Counted from the first letter of the stretch, positions 1 to 8,944 are shown. The stretch: 64,000 nucleotides of DNA from Paraburkholderia sp. LEh10 (GCF_017814945.1 NZ_JAGIPX010000001.1:124001-188000); one strand, 5' to 3'. Numbers and translations: made by a program. Notes: generated by a model from the sequence alone, not told the origin.

Positions 1-2
1 CC

Positions 3-569
3 GCGCTGATCCATGGCGAAAACGTATATGTGGTGGGCGGCGGCAATTCGGCGGGACAGGCCGCCATGCATTTTTCGCAGTCTGCCAACCGCGTCTATAT
101 GCTCGTACGTGACGCATCGCTCAAGAACACGTTGTCACAATATCTGGTGGATCGCATTTCGTCGGCATCGAACATTGAAGTGCGCACGTGCACCGAAGTT
201 ACCGCGCTCGCGGGCAGTGACGTGTTGCAGGAAATCACGCTGACCGATGTGCGAACCGCCCGGTCCCGCACGGTAAGAACGAATTGGCTATTCGTCTGCA
301 TTGGCGGCGTGCCGCAGACGGAATGGGCGCAGGAGGTCGGCGTCGTTCGCGATGAAGGCGGCTATCTCGTAACCGGTCCCGACCTGCAGCAATATTTGGC
401 GAACCTGAATTGGCCTCTCGAACGCGCGCCGCTGCATCTGGAAACGAGTGTGCCCGGTGTATTCGCAGCGGGCGACGTGCGTCACGCGTCGATCAAGCGC
501 GTGGCGTCGGCAGTCGGCGAGGGGGCAATGGCTGTGGCGCTGGTGCACCGCTATCTGAATAGCGCTTGA
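3..569 (+). CDS. Thioredoxin-reductase-like FAD/NAD(P) oxidoreductase, C-terminal part (5' end outside window)
   Basis: The reading frame is open from the first bases, so only the last 188 residues are present. The fragment starts inside the NAD(P)H-binding Rossmann motif (VVGGGNSAGQAA) and ends with the FAD-binding signature GVFAAGDVR followed by a typical VGEGAMAV helix. These are hallmarks of the class II pyridine-nucleotide-disulfide oxidoreductase family. Proteins of this kind fused to or next to UBP zinc fingers are common in Burkholderiales, and a UBP zinc-finger gene follows 58 bp downstream on the same strand, so the two are probably co-transcribed. The redox-active CxxC of true thioredoxin reductases would lie upstream of the window, so substrate cannot be judged. 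Confidence 0.85.
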   Translation, partial: ALIHGENVYVVGGGNSAGQAAMHFSQSANRVYMLVRDASLKNTLSQYLVDRISSASNIEVRTCTEVTALAGSDVLQEITLTDVRTARSRTVRTNWLFVCIGGVPQTEWAQEVGVVRDEGGYLVTGPDLQQYLANLNWPLERAPLHLETSVPGVFAAGDVRHASIKRVASAVGEGAMAVALVHRYLNSA

Positions 570-627
570 GCACGAGCGCAACCTTGATCCCCGTACGCCT
601 GCGCATACCTGTCTGAGGAGCACGATC

Positions 628-900
628 ATGACCTCCGGTTGCACGCACCTGGGCGAGGCCCGCATTCTCCACACGTCCATCGACTATTGCGAGGACTGCG
701 TAAAGCTTGGCCAGCCGTGGGTACATTTGAGGCTTTGTCTTTCTTGCGGACACGTCGGCTGCTGCGATTCGTCGCCCAACCGGCATGCAAGCAGGCATTT
801 TCATGCGACCGGTCATCCGCTGGTACGTTCAATCGAACCCGGCGAAACGTGGATCTGGTGCTATCGCGACGGGATCGTGGCAGGTGAACTTGAATCGTGA
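628..900 (+). CDS. UBP-type zinc finger protein (90 aa)
   Basis: This small protein has the Cys/His pattern of the zf-UBP fold: CxxC at about residues 21-24 (CEDC), CxxCGHVGC near 37-45, and closing histidines in RHASRHFHATGHPL. The end of the protein (TWIWCYRD) also fits the family. In bacteria these stand-alone UBP domains occur beside thioredoxin-reductase-like flavoproteins, as here; their substrate is unknown. The ATG at 628 is preceded by gaggag at good spacing. It converges on clpG across a hairpin at 903-933. Confidence 0.85.
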   Translation: MTSGCTHLGEARILHTSIDYCEDCVKLGQPWVHLRLCLSCGHVGCCDSSPNRHASRHFHATGHPLVRSIEPGETWIWCYRDGIVAGELES

Positions 901-902
901 GA

Positions 903-933
903 GCGACGCCCCCGCATGGACGGGCGGCGTCGC
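903..933. terminator. Strong GC-rich hairpin between convergent genes
   Basis: gcgacgcccccg (903-914) pairs with cgggcggcgtcgc (921-933), with one bulge and the loop catgga; flanking gaga/tctc can extend the stem. It sits between the UBP gene (ends 900) and the minus-strand clp remnant (ends 953), so it can serve both directions. There is no clear T-run. Confidence 0.55.
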
Positions 934-952
934 GTTCTCAATCATGCCAGCG

Positions 953-1663
953 TCACGCATGTGCCGGTGCCTGCCTTGACGCGTCGCTGGTCGCTTCTGT
1001 GGCCGATGCTCCTTTCTGCACACGCACAGAGCGTGTGCCTGAGTCGTAGGTCATTGTGACCGTGTCGCCGTCGCGCACGTCGCCTCGCAACAGCGCATCG
1101 GCGAGTTGCGATTCCACCTCAAGACGGATCTTACGTTTGAGCATCCGCGCGCCGAACTCGGGGTCATAGCCGATCTGCGCAAGATGATCGCGCAACTTGT
1201 CGTCGAACGACAGATCGATGTGTTGGGCCAGCGCCGTACGCCGTACACGGGCAAGTTGCAGGTCTACGATACGGCGGATCTGTTCCTTGCCGAGCGCATG
1301 GAACACGACGACTTCATCGACCCGGTTCAGAAACTCGGGCCTGAAATGATGCCGCAGCATTTCCATCAACCGGTCGCGCAGCTCGGGGTAGCCGAGCTGT
1401 TTCGAGTCGGCCTTCATGTTGTCCTGGATCAGTTGCGAGCCGATATTGCTGGTCGCGATGATGATCGTGTTCGTGAAATCGACCAGACGTCCCTTGCCGT
1501 CGGTGAGCCGCCCTTCGTCGAACAGTTGCAGCAGGAGGTTGTGCACCTCCGAGTTCGCCTTTTCGATTTCGTCGAGCAACACAACGCAATATGGCCTGCG
1601 CCGCACGCGCTCGGTGAGTTGCCCGCCTTCCTCGTAGCCGACATATCCGGGCGGCGCGCCAAC
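953..1663 (-). pseudogene. C-terminal fragment of ClpG (AAA2 large and small subdomains)
   Basis: This portion starts at the GAPPGYVGY pore loop of AAA2 and continues through Walker B (VVLLDEIEK), sensor 1 (IIIATSNIG), the arginine-finger region (FRPEFLNRVDE) and the small subdomain (GYDPEFGARMLKR) to a natural stop at 953. It has no Walker A and no credible start codon of its own; the frame merely stays open upstream to 1879 through antisense of the inverted piece. It is best seen as an orphaned tail of the broken gene. Confidence 0.75.
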
Positions 1664-1940
1664 ATCGCCGCACGCTTTTTGCCAGACAAGGCAATCGATT
1701 TCGATCAGGCCGCCGCCCGCGTGCGCATTTCGTCGAATTCGCGTCCGCAGCCATTGCATGATATCGAGGCGAGCATCCGCCGCATCAAGCAGGAACAGGA
1801 CGCGGCCAGCGCTGCAAAGCAATTCGATAAGGCCAAGAACCTGGAAGAACAGCTCGTCGCGGAACAGAAGCGCTTGCACGAAGCCACTGAAACGTGGAAG
1901 AAGGAGCGCGGCACCAGTTCGCAGGAAGTAACAGCGGAAG
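1664..1940 (+). other. Inverted segment of clpG (middle, coiled-coil domain) inside the gene
   Basis: On the plus strand 1673-1939 translates in one frame as the section that should follow SDRY: RFLPDKAID at the AAA1/middle-domain border, then [18 protein letters not shown] and [13 protein letters not shown] of the coiled coil, up to SSQEVTA. On the minus strand the same bases are nonsense. The left junction lies about 1663-1672 and the right one about 1938-1941. No long inverted repeat was found at the junctions. One codon is missing in AID-F-DQ compared with the usual family motif, so the piece may be drifting. Confidence 0.85.
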
Positions 1941-3446
1941 GTAGCGGTCCGAGAGCTTTGCCGCTGCAGCGATCGCCTCTTCGGTAATTTTCACCTTGTG
2001 ATGTGCTTCGAGCCGGTCGCGCAAGCCACGCAGAATCTCGATCGTTTCTTCGACGCTAGGCTCAGGCACCATCACGGGCTGAAAGCGCCGCTCCAATGCC
2101 GAGTCCTTTTCAATGTACTTCTGGTATTCGTTCAATGTGGTCGCCCCCACGAGGTGCAACTCACCGCGAGCGAGCGCTGGCTTGAAGACATTGCCGATAT
2201 CGAGGCCGCCTTCGCCGCCGCCTTGGCCGGCGCCGACAATCGTATGGAGTTCGTCGATAAATACGACCAGACGGTCCTGGTTCTCGATGATCTCATCCAG
2301 TACCTGCTTGACGCGCTCCTCGAACTCGCCGCGATACTTCGCGCCAGCCACGACGCTGTTGATATTCAGTTCGACCACGCGCTTGCCGCGCAGCACTTCC
2401 GGCACCTGGTCCTGAGCAATGCGTTGCGCCAGACCTTCGACGATAGCCGTCTTGCCCACACCCGGTTCGCCGATCAGCACCGGATTGTTCTTGCGCCGCC
2501 GCGCGAGCACTTCAATGGTGGTTTCGATTTCCTTGTCACGGCCGATCACCGGATCGAGCTTGCCTTGACGCGCAAGCGCGCTGAGATCGCGCGCGTACTT
2601 GTCGAGCGTGGGCGTGGTGGAGCGGTCTTCCATCTTGCCGTCTTCGGCACCCTTGCCAACCACCTTGACTGCTTTTTGCCGCATCGATTGTGGCGACAGC
2701 CCGAGCTTGCGCAGCAATTCACCTGCAAAGCCGTCTTCTTCCTCGACGAGCCCAATCAGAATGTGCTCTGGTCCGACATAGCTGTGACCCAGTTCCAGCG
2801 ACGACCTCAACGCATTTTCCAGCGCACTCTTCGCGCGTGGCGACACGCCGATCTGCTCTTTGTCGGCCGGCTCCTTGCGTGTGCCACGCGGCGCGGTCTG
2901 GTCGATGGTCTTCTTGATCTCTTCGGGATCGAGCTTGAATTCGCGCAGGATTTCCTGCACCACATTGTTATCGGCAAGCGCCAGCAACAGGTGTTCCGTA
3001 TCGACTTCGTTCTTGCCATACTCGACCGCGGCTTGCGCCGCGGCTTGCAGGCGGTCCAGACCGCTCTGGCTCAGGTACGTCTGCAGGTCCACCGCTTCAC
3101 GCGCACGGCGATGCCGGCGTGTGCGGCCGCCTGGGTATTCGCCCGCTGAATCACCCATTTGCCCGCTGCCGGCGGCTGTACCCTGATTCGCGCCGCCGGA
3201 TTGTCCGGGCGAGGATCCGATGAACCGGGTACCGCGGCCGCTTTCCATCTGCGGCCACATGTCGTCGAACAGGCTGTCGAACAGTCCGCCGTGAAAGAGG
3301 GACTCGAGCGGCGACAGGTGGCGCTGATTGCGCGTCATGAACTCCATGTAGTGCTCATTGCACAGCATCAGCTGACGGCGTTGACCGTTTTCGCTGATCG
3401 TGATCTGCGAGGTTGCAGGCTTTCCACAAACGCTGCACTCGGCCAT
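1785..3446 (-). CDS. Open N-terminal fragment of ClpG (N1 domain, Clp N repeats, AAA1)
   Basis: If translated from the intact start, this frame gives 502 genuine ClpG residues and then about 50 residues of nonsense from the antisense of the inverted segment, ending at 1785. The fragment keeps the zinc-like N1 domain, the double Clp N domain and a complete first ATPase domain, so a truncated AAA1-only protein could in principle be produced. No known activity can be assigned to such a truncation. It is listed separately because the reading frame is real and well preserved, without stops or frameshifts up to the inversion junction. Confidence 0.6.
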   Translation of the reverse strand: MAECSVCGKPATSQITISENGQRRQLMLCNEHYMEFMTRNQRHLSPLESLFHGGLFDSLFDDMWPQMESGRGTRFIGSSPGQSGGANQGTAAGSGQMGDSAGEYPGGRTRRHRRAREAVDLQTYLSQSGLDRLQAAAQAAVEYGKNEVDTEHLLLALADNNVVQEILREFKLDPEEIKKTIDQTAPRGTRKEPADKEQIGVSPRAKSALENALRSSLELGHSYVGPEHILIGLVEEEDGFAGELLRKLGLSPQSMRQKAVKVVGKGAEDGKMEDRSTTPTLDKYARDLSALARQGKLDPVIGRDKEIETTIEVLARRRKNNPVLIGEPGVGKTAIVEGLAQRIAQDQVPEVLRGKRVVELNINSVVAGAKYRGEFEERVKQVLDEIIENQDRLVVFIDELHTIVGAGQGGGEGGLDIGNVFKPALARGELHLVGATTLNEYQKYIEKDSALERRFQPVMVPEPSVEETIEILRGLRDRLEAHHKVKITEEAIAAAAKLSDRYLPLLLPANWCRAPSSTFQWLRASASVPRRAVLPGSWPYRIALQRWPRPVPA

Positions 3447-3858
3447 GATGATCTCCTTTTCGTCCGTGCGGACATCGCGCCCCGCGCGGGTAATGGGTGG
3501 ATGGGGTGGGTGGACAATATCTATTCCGCTGCTTATTCGGATGTCGCCTTGCTTACGTGCCGCGCTCGTGCTGCACTCGTATCGAGGTAACACAGTGAAC
3601 GGCGCGCCGGGTGGTCGCTCGAAAGATCCCCGCGTGCCCGCAGGTAGGGGAGTACGCGTCGTGCAATGCGCTGCATAGGCGCGAGCAGCTCGCTCATCGG
3701 CTCGCCAAAGCGCGCTGGTTCCGAGGACGTACCCGCCGCCGCCACCACAGTTGCGCAGCCATTCACCACTCTGCTGCTCGATGCCGGCATGGGTCATCGA
3801 GACTGCGGAAGCTGAGGAGTCGTTTCACGATAGGCCTGACCGCGGAGTGCGGATGGTG
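3447..3858. other. 412-bp spacer between hsp20 and clpG
   Basis: This is unusually long for a chaperone operon. Upstream of the clpG start there is a strong ribosome site (aaaaggagatcatc before the ATG). No gene was recognised; the minus frame stays open by chance from 3797. I looked for and did not see a convincing sigma-32 promoter. Confidence 0.5.
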
Positions 3859-4491
3859 TTATTTGATCTCAATGCGCCGCTTCGGTGCCGGTTCTCCGGC
3901 CGCTTTGGGGACGCGCAGCGTCAGCACGCCGTTTTCAAATCTGGCCTCTGCCCGATCGAGATCGACGCCCGCGGGCAGCGGGACCGCGCGCTGAAAATGT
4001 CCGAACGACCGCTCGACCCGATAGCATCCCTGTTCTTCGCTCTTCGATTCGAAGCGTTTGTCGCCGCTCATGATCAGCATGTCGTCTATCACTTCGAGTT
4101 CGACGTCGTCGCGGGTCATGCCCGGCAATTCGGCGACAATACGCAGTGCGTCGCCTTCATCGGTGACGTCAATCCGCGGTTGAAACCCGCTCGCGCTGAA
4201 GTCGCCGAACCAGCTTCCGAGCGGTCCACGGCCTCCGAACGGATCACGGATCAATTCGGCCAACATATGAATCGGATCAGGCATCGGCCAGCTGGCAGGC
4301 GCAAGTGATACCGGCGCAGCAACAGCGGCTTCCATCGGTGCCCAGTTACCCGTTTGCGTGTCAGTCGGTTGCCCATTTCTCCCGGCGCTTTGCTGACTGG
4401 TGCGCGGCGCAGCGGCGTGCCCGGATGCGCCTTTTTTCGCGTGCGAACGTAAAAATCGGAACGGATTCCATTTGTCGAGATCGAGAGGCAT
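3859..4491 (-). CDS. Hsp20 family small heat shock protein (210 aa)
   Basis: The C-terminal half carries the alpha-crystallin domain: FQPRIDVTDEGDALRIVAEL, then GMTRDDVELEVIDDMLIMSG, a VERSFGHFQRAVPLP beta strand and the conserved FENGVLTLRVPK near the end. The first about 95 residues form a low-complexity Ala/Pro/Gln linker, longer than in ordinary sHsps. Small Hsps bind unfolded proteins without ATP and hand them to disaggregases. The start at 4491 (MPLDLDKW) is chosen because aaggag lies 6 bp upstream; the frame extends further without a better start. It lies between hdeD and clpG in the same direction, as in stress-tolerance loci. Confidence 0.9.
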   Translation of the reverse strand: MPLDLDKWNPFRFLRSHAKKGASGHAAAPRTSQQSAGRNGQPTDTQTGNWAPMEAAVAAPVSLAPASWPMPDPIHMLAELIRDPFGGRGPLGSWFGDFSASGFQPRIDVTDEGDALRIVAELPGMTRDDVELEVIDDMLIMSGDKRFESKSEEQGCYRVERSFGHFQRAVPLPAGVDLDRAEARFENGVLTLRVPKAAGEPAPKRRIEIK

Positions 4492-4650
4492 GTGATTCTC
4501 CTTACGTGAGGTACGCCAGTGCCAGACTTGAGGCTGGACCACTGGAGATGACGGCAGGTCCATTCGACCTCCTGATGCCAAGGCACGACCGGCGTGGCAT
4601 CACCGGCAGGTTTGACCGTGTGACTCACGAAGTGCCCGTGAGCGATGCCT

Positions 4651-5226
4651 TTACGGATGCAATGGTGCGTGTGGCTCGCCGGTCAGGTGGTCATGGTGCC
4701 AGGCACGCGCAGTGATGCCGAGTACGAATAGCAGCGCGCCCGTGAACAACGCATACACGCCGATCAGCCAGACGAGCGCTAGTGCGCCGGCGCCCGGAAA
4801 GAGCAGCGCGAAGATGCCGAAAAGCACGGACAGCACTCCAGTCAACACCAGCATCCACGTATTGCGCAGGCGCCGGTGCAGCCGCGTTGCTGCGATCAGA
4901 TCGAATACGCCGGTGATAATCGCGTTTGCGCCGATTACGGCGACCAGCACAATGGTGGTAATGCCCGGCACCAACGCGGCTATCACACCGGCGCCGATAC
5001 TGCAGATGCCGAGCAGCAAGGGCACCCACCAGCCGCCGTGCGTCGCGCGGTAGCGGATGGCCGCGACAATCGCGACAACGCCGCCGGCGATTGCGTAAGC
5101 GCTAAATAGGGTGATAAGCAGTAGAAGAGTGAGACCGGGCCAGAATAACGCCAGCGTGCCGAACAGCAGCGCTACGGTGCCACGCAGAATGAGCATCCAC
5201 CAAGCGCGCCCAAGCAGTTCATCCAT
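4651..5226 (-). CDS. hdeD: HdeD family acid-resistance membrane protein (191 aa)
   Basis: The protein is nearly all hydrophobic, with about six transmembrane helices arranged as three repeated pairs (for example GTVALLFGTLALFWPG, then LLGICSIGAGVIAALVPG, then LTGVLSVLFGIFALLFPG). The repeated Gly/Phe/Pro-ending helices are the DUF308/HdeD signature. HdeD contributes to acid resistance at high cell density in enterobacteria and is a regular passenger of heat/chlorine tolerance islands with sHsp and ClpG. GGAG lies 8 bp before the ATG. It is the first gene of the minus-strand hdeD-hsp20-clpG group. Confidence 0.9.
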   Translation of the reverse strand: MDELLGRAWWMLILRGTVALLFGTLALFWPGLTLLLLITLFSAYAIAGGVVAIVAAIRYRATHGGWWVPLLLGICSIGAGVIAALVPGITTIVLVAVIGANAIITGVFDLIAATRLHRRLRNTWMLVLTGVLSVLFGIFALLFPGAGALALVWLIGVYALFTGALLFVLGITARAWHHDHLTGEPHAPLHP

Positions 5227-5697
5227 GTGGGACTCCAGCTGTACGTCAGGTGATGAACTTCAGTCTAGGCTCCCGTGCATCTACGATTCTTTCGCGTTTC
5301 TGCCATGCGTTTCGCAATTCTGCGTTCATTCATGAGGGGGCTGATTGGCATTCATGCTGGCACTCAGATGCAAGAAAATAAACTATCCATCCCCGCTTTC
5401 TATAGCTCGCCGTGACGCGTTTTCACATGGACTTACGCCCATTTCTATAGCTCGCCGTGACGCGTTTTCACATGGACTTACGCCCATTGCTGCTGGCCCC
5501 GTATCGCATCGCGAACGCCAATGAAAGGAATCTCAACGTCGATCGAGCGTCGTCTGAGCTGCGCAGCGATATAGCACAGCAGCGACTCCAAACGAGGTCG
5601 TGTCGTTTCTGCCCATATGACGAATCCGTCTTAAGCCACCCTGAACTTGACCTAAGCTTCCGGTACCCACGAGGTAGAAACGAGAGCCCTGCTTATC
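5227..5697. other. 471-bp divergent intergenic region (hdeD / araC)
   Basis: It holds the upstream regions of hdeD (minus) and the AraC regulator (plus) and a 45-bp tandem duplication at 5397-5488. No heat-shock promoter matching CTTGAAA-N13-CCCCAT was found by eye, and no gene. Confidence 0.5.
5397..5488. repeat. Tandem duplication, period 45 bp, two copies
   Basis: The unit runs from tttctatagctcgccgtgac to ttacgcccatt. Copy 1 is 5397-5443 and copy 2 is 5442-5488; they match without mismatch over 47 bases, which indicates a very recent duplication. Each copy contains the sequence cgtgacgcgttttcacatgg. It lies midway between hdeD and araC, so it may carry a regulator-binding site, but that is inference. 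Confidence 0.9.
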
Positions 5698-6522
5698 ATG
5701 AATCAGGCTACAAGATCGACCCCGGATCACGGATTACGCTGCCAACCGATGAACGTCGCTTTTACCGACGGACTGAATTTGATGCCGGGATTGCAGCTCG
5801 TTGTACCGACAGGTCCCACTATTGTGCATGCTGCGGGCTGCGACGACCTTGGAATGCGCCACTCCATCCTGATAGGCGCACCATTTGCTGCAGTTATTCC
5901 GACGAGAGCGACGTTGGCCACAATCGCTGGCAGCGATCCCAATGGATGGGTTATCGCACTCAAATCAGGCGTACTTGGGCAAGTCTCGCAAGAGGCGTTT
6001 TGCGCGGTCCCGAAATGGTCTAAGTCTTGGGATCCGTTCCTACGCGAGACCGTGGATACATTGGGTGCTTTGCATAACGCGGATCTGTTCGACGCTGCCT
6101 GCGCCGACGCTTTTGCCGATGTCATCTCGGTGCACATCGCTCTGCGCTACGGGAACTGTACTGGTGCAGCCGAGCCGGACACGCCACTTACCCGTCAAAT
6201 GCTGACTCGCATTCAAATCTTCGTTCATGAGCACATAGCCGAAACCATTTTGGTCGAGCAACTCGCAGTGCTGGTGCACATGAGTGCCTCAAACTTTGCA
6301 CACGTTTTCAAAACGGCGACAGGTAACCCGCCCCATCTGTACGTGACGCTCGAACGAGTGAAGTTTGCCAGGACGATGTTGTGCGAGGAGACCATTCCCT
6401 TGGTTGAGGTTGGCGCGCGCGCGGGGTTTCAGACTCAGCAGCATTTCACCGACGTGTTTCATCGATATACCGGTGTGACGCCTCGCGCATTCCGGCTTGC
6501 CCACCGAAACGGCGGTAGCTAA
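5698..6522 (+). CDS. AraC family transcriptional regulator (274 aa)
   Basis: The last about 100 residues are an AraC/XylS double helix-turn-helix: VEQLAVLVHMSASNFAHVFK for the first helix pair, and VGARAGFQTQQHFTDVFHRY with TGVTPRAFR for the second. The N-terminal about 160 residues are not a recognisable cupin sensor; they may bind an unknown ligand. The start at 5698 has no clear Shine-Dalgarno; 5749 (MNVAFTDG) is an alternative. It stands alone, 210 bp after a perfect tandem repeat. Confidence 0.85.
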   Translation: MNQATRSTPDHGLRCQPMNVAFTDGLNLMPGLQLVVPTGPTIVHAAGCDDLGMRHSILIGAPFAAVIPTRATLATIAGSDPNGWVIALKSGVLGQVSQEAFCAVPKWSKSWDPFLRETVDTLGALHNADLFDAACADAFADVISVHIALRYGNCTGAAEPDTPLTRQMLTRIQIFVHEHIAETILVEQLAVLVHMSASNFAHVFKTATGNPPHLYVTLERVKFARTMLCEETIPLVEVGARAGFQTQQHFTDVFHRYTGVTPRAFRLAHRNGGS

Positions 6523-6544
6523 TTAACTTTAGCTAATTAGTTTT
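6519..6544 (+). terminator. AT-rich hairpin followed by TTTT at the end of araC
   Basis: ctaatta (6519-6525) and taattag (6534-6540) form a 7-bp stem around an 8-base loop and are followed by tttt. The stem overlaps the araC stop codon. Weak pairing energy makes it a modest candidate. Confidence 0.4.
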
Positions 6545-7320
6545 GGGAAGTTGCGAGCAAAAATGACCGCGGGACTTCCCCGCTCCCGATTGAATCAGAG
6601 CGGCAAGAGTCTCGAAGTAGTTATACTGGCCCCGGGAGTTGGTCGGAACAATAATTCCGGCACGTTGACCTTGCCCCCGTTTGGCGAATGCCGTGGGGAG
6701 TTATGCGGGTTCGCTTTGCTGAGCCGCGAACCGTTCTTCCCGAATGTCACGCGACTGACTTAGTACGACTGCGCGCTCGTGCAGCTTCGGCTCGGGCACG
6801 TGTATCACGTCGCTGGATTGGTTTCTGCTTTCCGACCTGGGCTCTGTTGGTCTTTCGCCATGCCCCGCTCCTTGACCTCAAGCGTCGTATCAGGCCTTGC
6901 TCAGTCTTGAGAGCAACGCTTTTGCTGCTGCTTCCGACGACGCGGGATCTGGCCAGTAACCTGGTTTGCCGCGACAACCACATGTCATCGCAAATCAGCC
7001 TCTTCGAATACTTGCCTCCATTCTTCTTCAACATGTCCTCGACAGGGCAAAACACCTCTTCGGAGCGCAGAGATCCGACACGTCCTGCAGGAATGAGGAA
7101 GAAGTGCAAGCCGCAAGAACCTAGTCTTGATGCCATCGTCGTCGCGTCAATCACCCCGTCAAAGTCCCAAGTTGCGCGCCGGCGGCACATGAAAGGTTGG
7201 CTGGCACCGCAGCTGCCTTGCGGTGCGGTCTTCCGGCTCGCGCGCGGCGCTGAGCATGAATTGAACCATCTTCACGCGGAAAAGCCTCGGCTTATTTCCC
7301 CAGAGCAAAGGAGCAAATCG
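6545..7320. other. 776-bp stretch without a recognised gene
   Basis: Frames are open on both strands (for example minus 6747-7190 and a plus frame leading into the DUF1269 gene), but none has a family signature or a credible start. Ser/Arg-rich translations suggest chance frames or decayed DNA. It ends with aaaggag before the DUF1269 gene. Confidence 0.4.
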
Positions 7321-7851
7321 ATGAGCGATCTAGTCGTTGTAAGCTTCAAAGGCGAAGAGACGGCCGACCAGGTGTTGACCAAACTCCAGCAGATGCAAAA
7401 GGAACATCTGATCGACCTTGAGGATGCCTGCATCGTGGTCCGCAGCGCGAAGGGCAAGGTATACCTCAAGCAAGCCGTCGATCTCGTCAAGATCGGCGCG
7501 CTCAGTGGCGCGGCCTGGGGTGGTCTATTTGGTTCGCTGGTTGGGCTGATGTTGCTCAATCCCGTCGTCGGGCTGGCAACAGGCATGGCCATTGGTGCTG
7601 GCACGGGCGCATTGTCGGGCGCGCTCTCGGACTATGGAATCGATGACGATTTCATGCGTTCGACGGGGCAGAACATTGAGCCAGGTTCGTCGGCGCTGTT
7701 CATCCTCGTGCGTCGCGTGAATTTCGATAAGGTCCTTCCAGAGCTGAAGCCTTTCGGCGGAAAGGTATTAAAGACGTCTCTCTCGAACGATCAGGAGGAA
7801 CGCCTGAGGAAAGCGCTAGAGAGCCTGAACAGCAGTGGTACGACAGCATAA
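7321..7851 (+). CDS. DUF1269 domain membrane protein (176 aa)
   Basis: The start MSDLVVVSFKGEETADQVL and the central glycine-rich hydrophobic segment (GALSGAAWGGLFGSLVGLML followed by GLATGMAIGAGTGALSGAL) are typical of DUF1269 proteins. The glycine-zipper region around residues 60-105 suggests a membrane hairpin. Function is unknown; members are often found among general-stress genes. The ATG at 7321 has aaaggag 7 bp upstream, so the long open extension before it (to 6688) is not coding. Confidence 0.85.
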   Translation: MSDLVVVSFKGEETADQVLTKLQQMQKEHLIDLEDACIVVRSAKGKVYLKQAVDLVKIGALSGAAWGGLFGSLVGLMLLNPVVGLATGMAIGAGTGALSGALSDYGIDDDFMRSTGQNIEPGSSALFILVRRVNFDKVLPELKPFGGKVLKTSLSNDQEERLRKALESLNSSGTTA

Positions 7852-8672
7852 GCATCGCTGCGCTGCATCAGGGTTGTGATCGTGCATTCTGTTGAAGTTC
7901 GCATTAGGCCGGATCGGCACCCCGACAATTTATGCGGATTATTCCGTGTGGACGCCGATCACATCGACGCGCAATTCGACATTGGACAGTGATCATGCCT
8001 TCGCGAGCAGTTTGTCAGGCACGATGCGGTGGAGCACGTGAGATCCGCGGTGTGCAGCATCTCCTGCTTCACGCACGCGCCGATCTGCGCTTCCAACGAC
8101 CGTGATTACATGCGCGACGCCGGTGCGGTAGCGAGATTCCGCTGCGCCCCTTATGGAGCGCTATATGACAATGGGAAGTCGCGTCGTTCACCCCGAGCCC
8201 GAACAACCCGCGAAGACGTGAACTCAGTCGTCGTCGGTCGTAAGCGGAATCATGTCGATGTGTTCTCGATCATGGCGCCTCGTTACTACATCGTGTTCGA
8301 CAACGCTCTCGACGCCTTCCACCACAACTTTCGTACCATTCGTATGCACTAACGCGGCTACCGACTTCAGAAACTGGATGCGCGCTTCCCCGCGCATGGC
8401 TAAAAAACGCCGGTCGACGCTGCCGATGACACGACGCCTGCCGAAGGTCCGCTGCCGGTATCGAAGCCGACGCCTGAACGTCTTCCTTGGCGTCCACACC
8501 AACGACCGCCGTTGGCCGATTGCCGCCGGACGCGAACGCCCGTGGGCGACCCGGCCCCTTTAAAAACGGGTAACAGGATGCGACGACCGAACCAATCTCG
8601 GTCCCGCGGCGCTCGGCGAGCAGCGTGCGCGATTTCTGCCAAAAAGCACGACCATGGAGATCACGAGTCGCG
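7852..8672. other. 821-bp stretch without a recognised gene
   Basis: Downstream of the DUF1269 gene and of ybdD (convergent). Several short frames exist on both strands, none with a recognisable family or start signal. No clear terminator was identified. Confidence 0.4.
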
Positions 8673-8942
8673 CTAACAGCACCTCGGCCCGTTGCGACAG
8701 TATTTGCGATCCATGGACAGAATGAAGAACTCGCGCCGCGACAGTATCGGATCGAAGGGGTGACGTGAGGCCATGTGCCCGACATAGCGTTCATAGTCCG
8801 GGATGCCGAACATCTGCATGCAGGCCCCCCGCATGGTGCGCGCAAGTTCCGATAGCTCTGTCGCCAGTGTAGCGCTGCTGGGGCGGCCGTTCGTGGCCTG
8901 AACCGGCACCGCCAGGCGTTTGCAATTGAAGATCGTTTTCAT
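8673..8942 (-). CDS. ybdD: YbdD/YjiX family protein (DUF466, 89 aa)
   Basis: The core RGACMQMFGIPDYERYVGHM and the ending CRNGPRCC match the small DUF466 family, which almost always follows cstA/btsT. The N-terminus is longer than usual (about 30 residues before the core). The partner is needed with CstA/BtsT in peptide or pyruvate uptake in enterobacteria; the mechanism is not known. Its ATG lies 2 bp after the cstA stop codon, with aagga inside the end of cstA, so translation is probably coupled. Confidence 0.9.
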   Translation of the reverse strand: MKTIFNCKRLAVPVQATNGRPSSATLATELSELARTMRGACMQMFGIPDYERYVGHMASRHPFDPILSRREFFILSMDRKYCRNGPRCC

Positions 8943-8944
8943 GA

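Larger units (their letters stand above)
953..3446 (-). pseudogene. clpG: Broken clpG/clpK-type AAA+ disaggregase with internal inversion and deletion
   Basis: Read from 3446 downwards the product begins with a Cys/His zinc-like N1 motif (C4, C7, C29, H32), an acidic/Gly linker, two Clp N repeats (about residues 125-265) and a full AAA1 domain with Walker A GEPGVGKT (326-333) and Walker B VFIDEL (395-400). This combination is that of ClpG/ClpK, the stand-alone heat-tolerance disaggregases. The frame stays ClpG-like to SDRY (residue 502, base 1941). The next about 277 bp encode the ClpG middle domain, but on the opposite strand. Minus-strand ClpG sequence resumes at GAPPGYVGY (about 1660) and runs through LLDEIEKAN and the AAA2 C-lobe to a stop at 953. 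Roughly 125-150 residues, including the AAA2 Walker A and the second half of the middle domain, are absent. A functional disaggregase cannot be made. The start at 3446 has an excellent aaggag Shine-Dalgarno. An assembly error is possible. Confidence 0.85.

Noticed and set aside
1106..1987. Long plus-strand frame across clpG
   Set aside because: Only 1673-1939 has meaning (the inverted clpG piece); the rest is antisense of ClpG and shows no family.
1998..3149. 383-codon plus-strand frame opposite the clpG N-terminal half
   Set aside because: Exact antisense of well-conserved AAA1 and Clp N sequence; a high-GC shadow frame.
4492..5400. Sigma-32 heat-shock promoters in front of hsp20 and hdeD
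   Set aside because: No close match to CTTGAAA and CCCCAT at the right spacing was found by eye.
6747..7190. Possible transposase remnant on the minus strand
   Set aside because: The basic, repetitive translation has no DDE motif or known transposase block.
6688..7320. Possible N-terminal extension of the DUF1269 gene
   Set aside because: The family start and a strong ribosome site are at 7321; the upstream translation is arginine/serine-rich noise.
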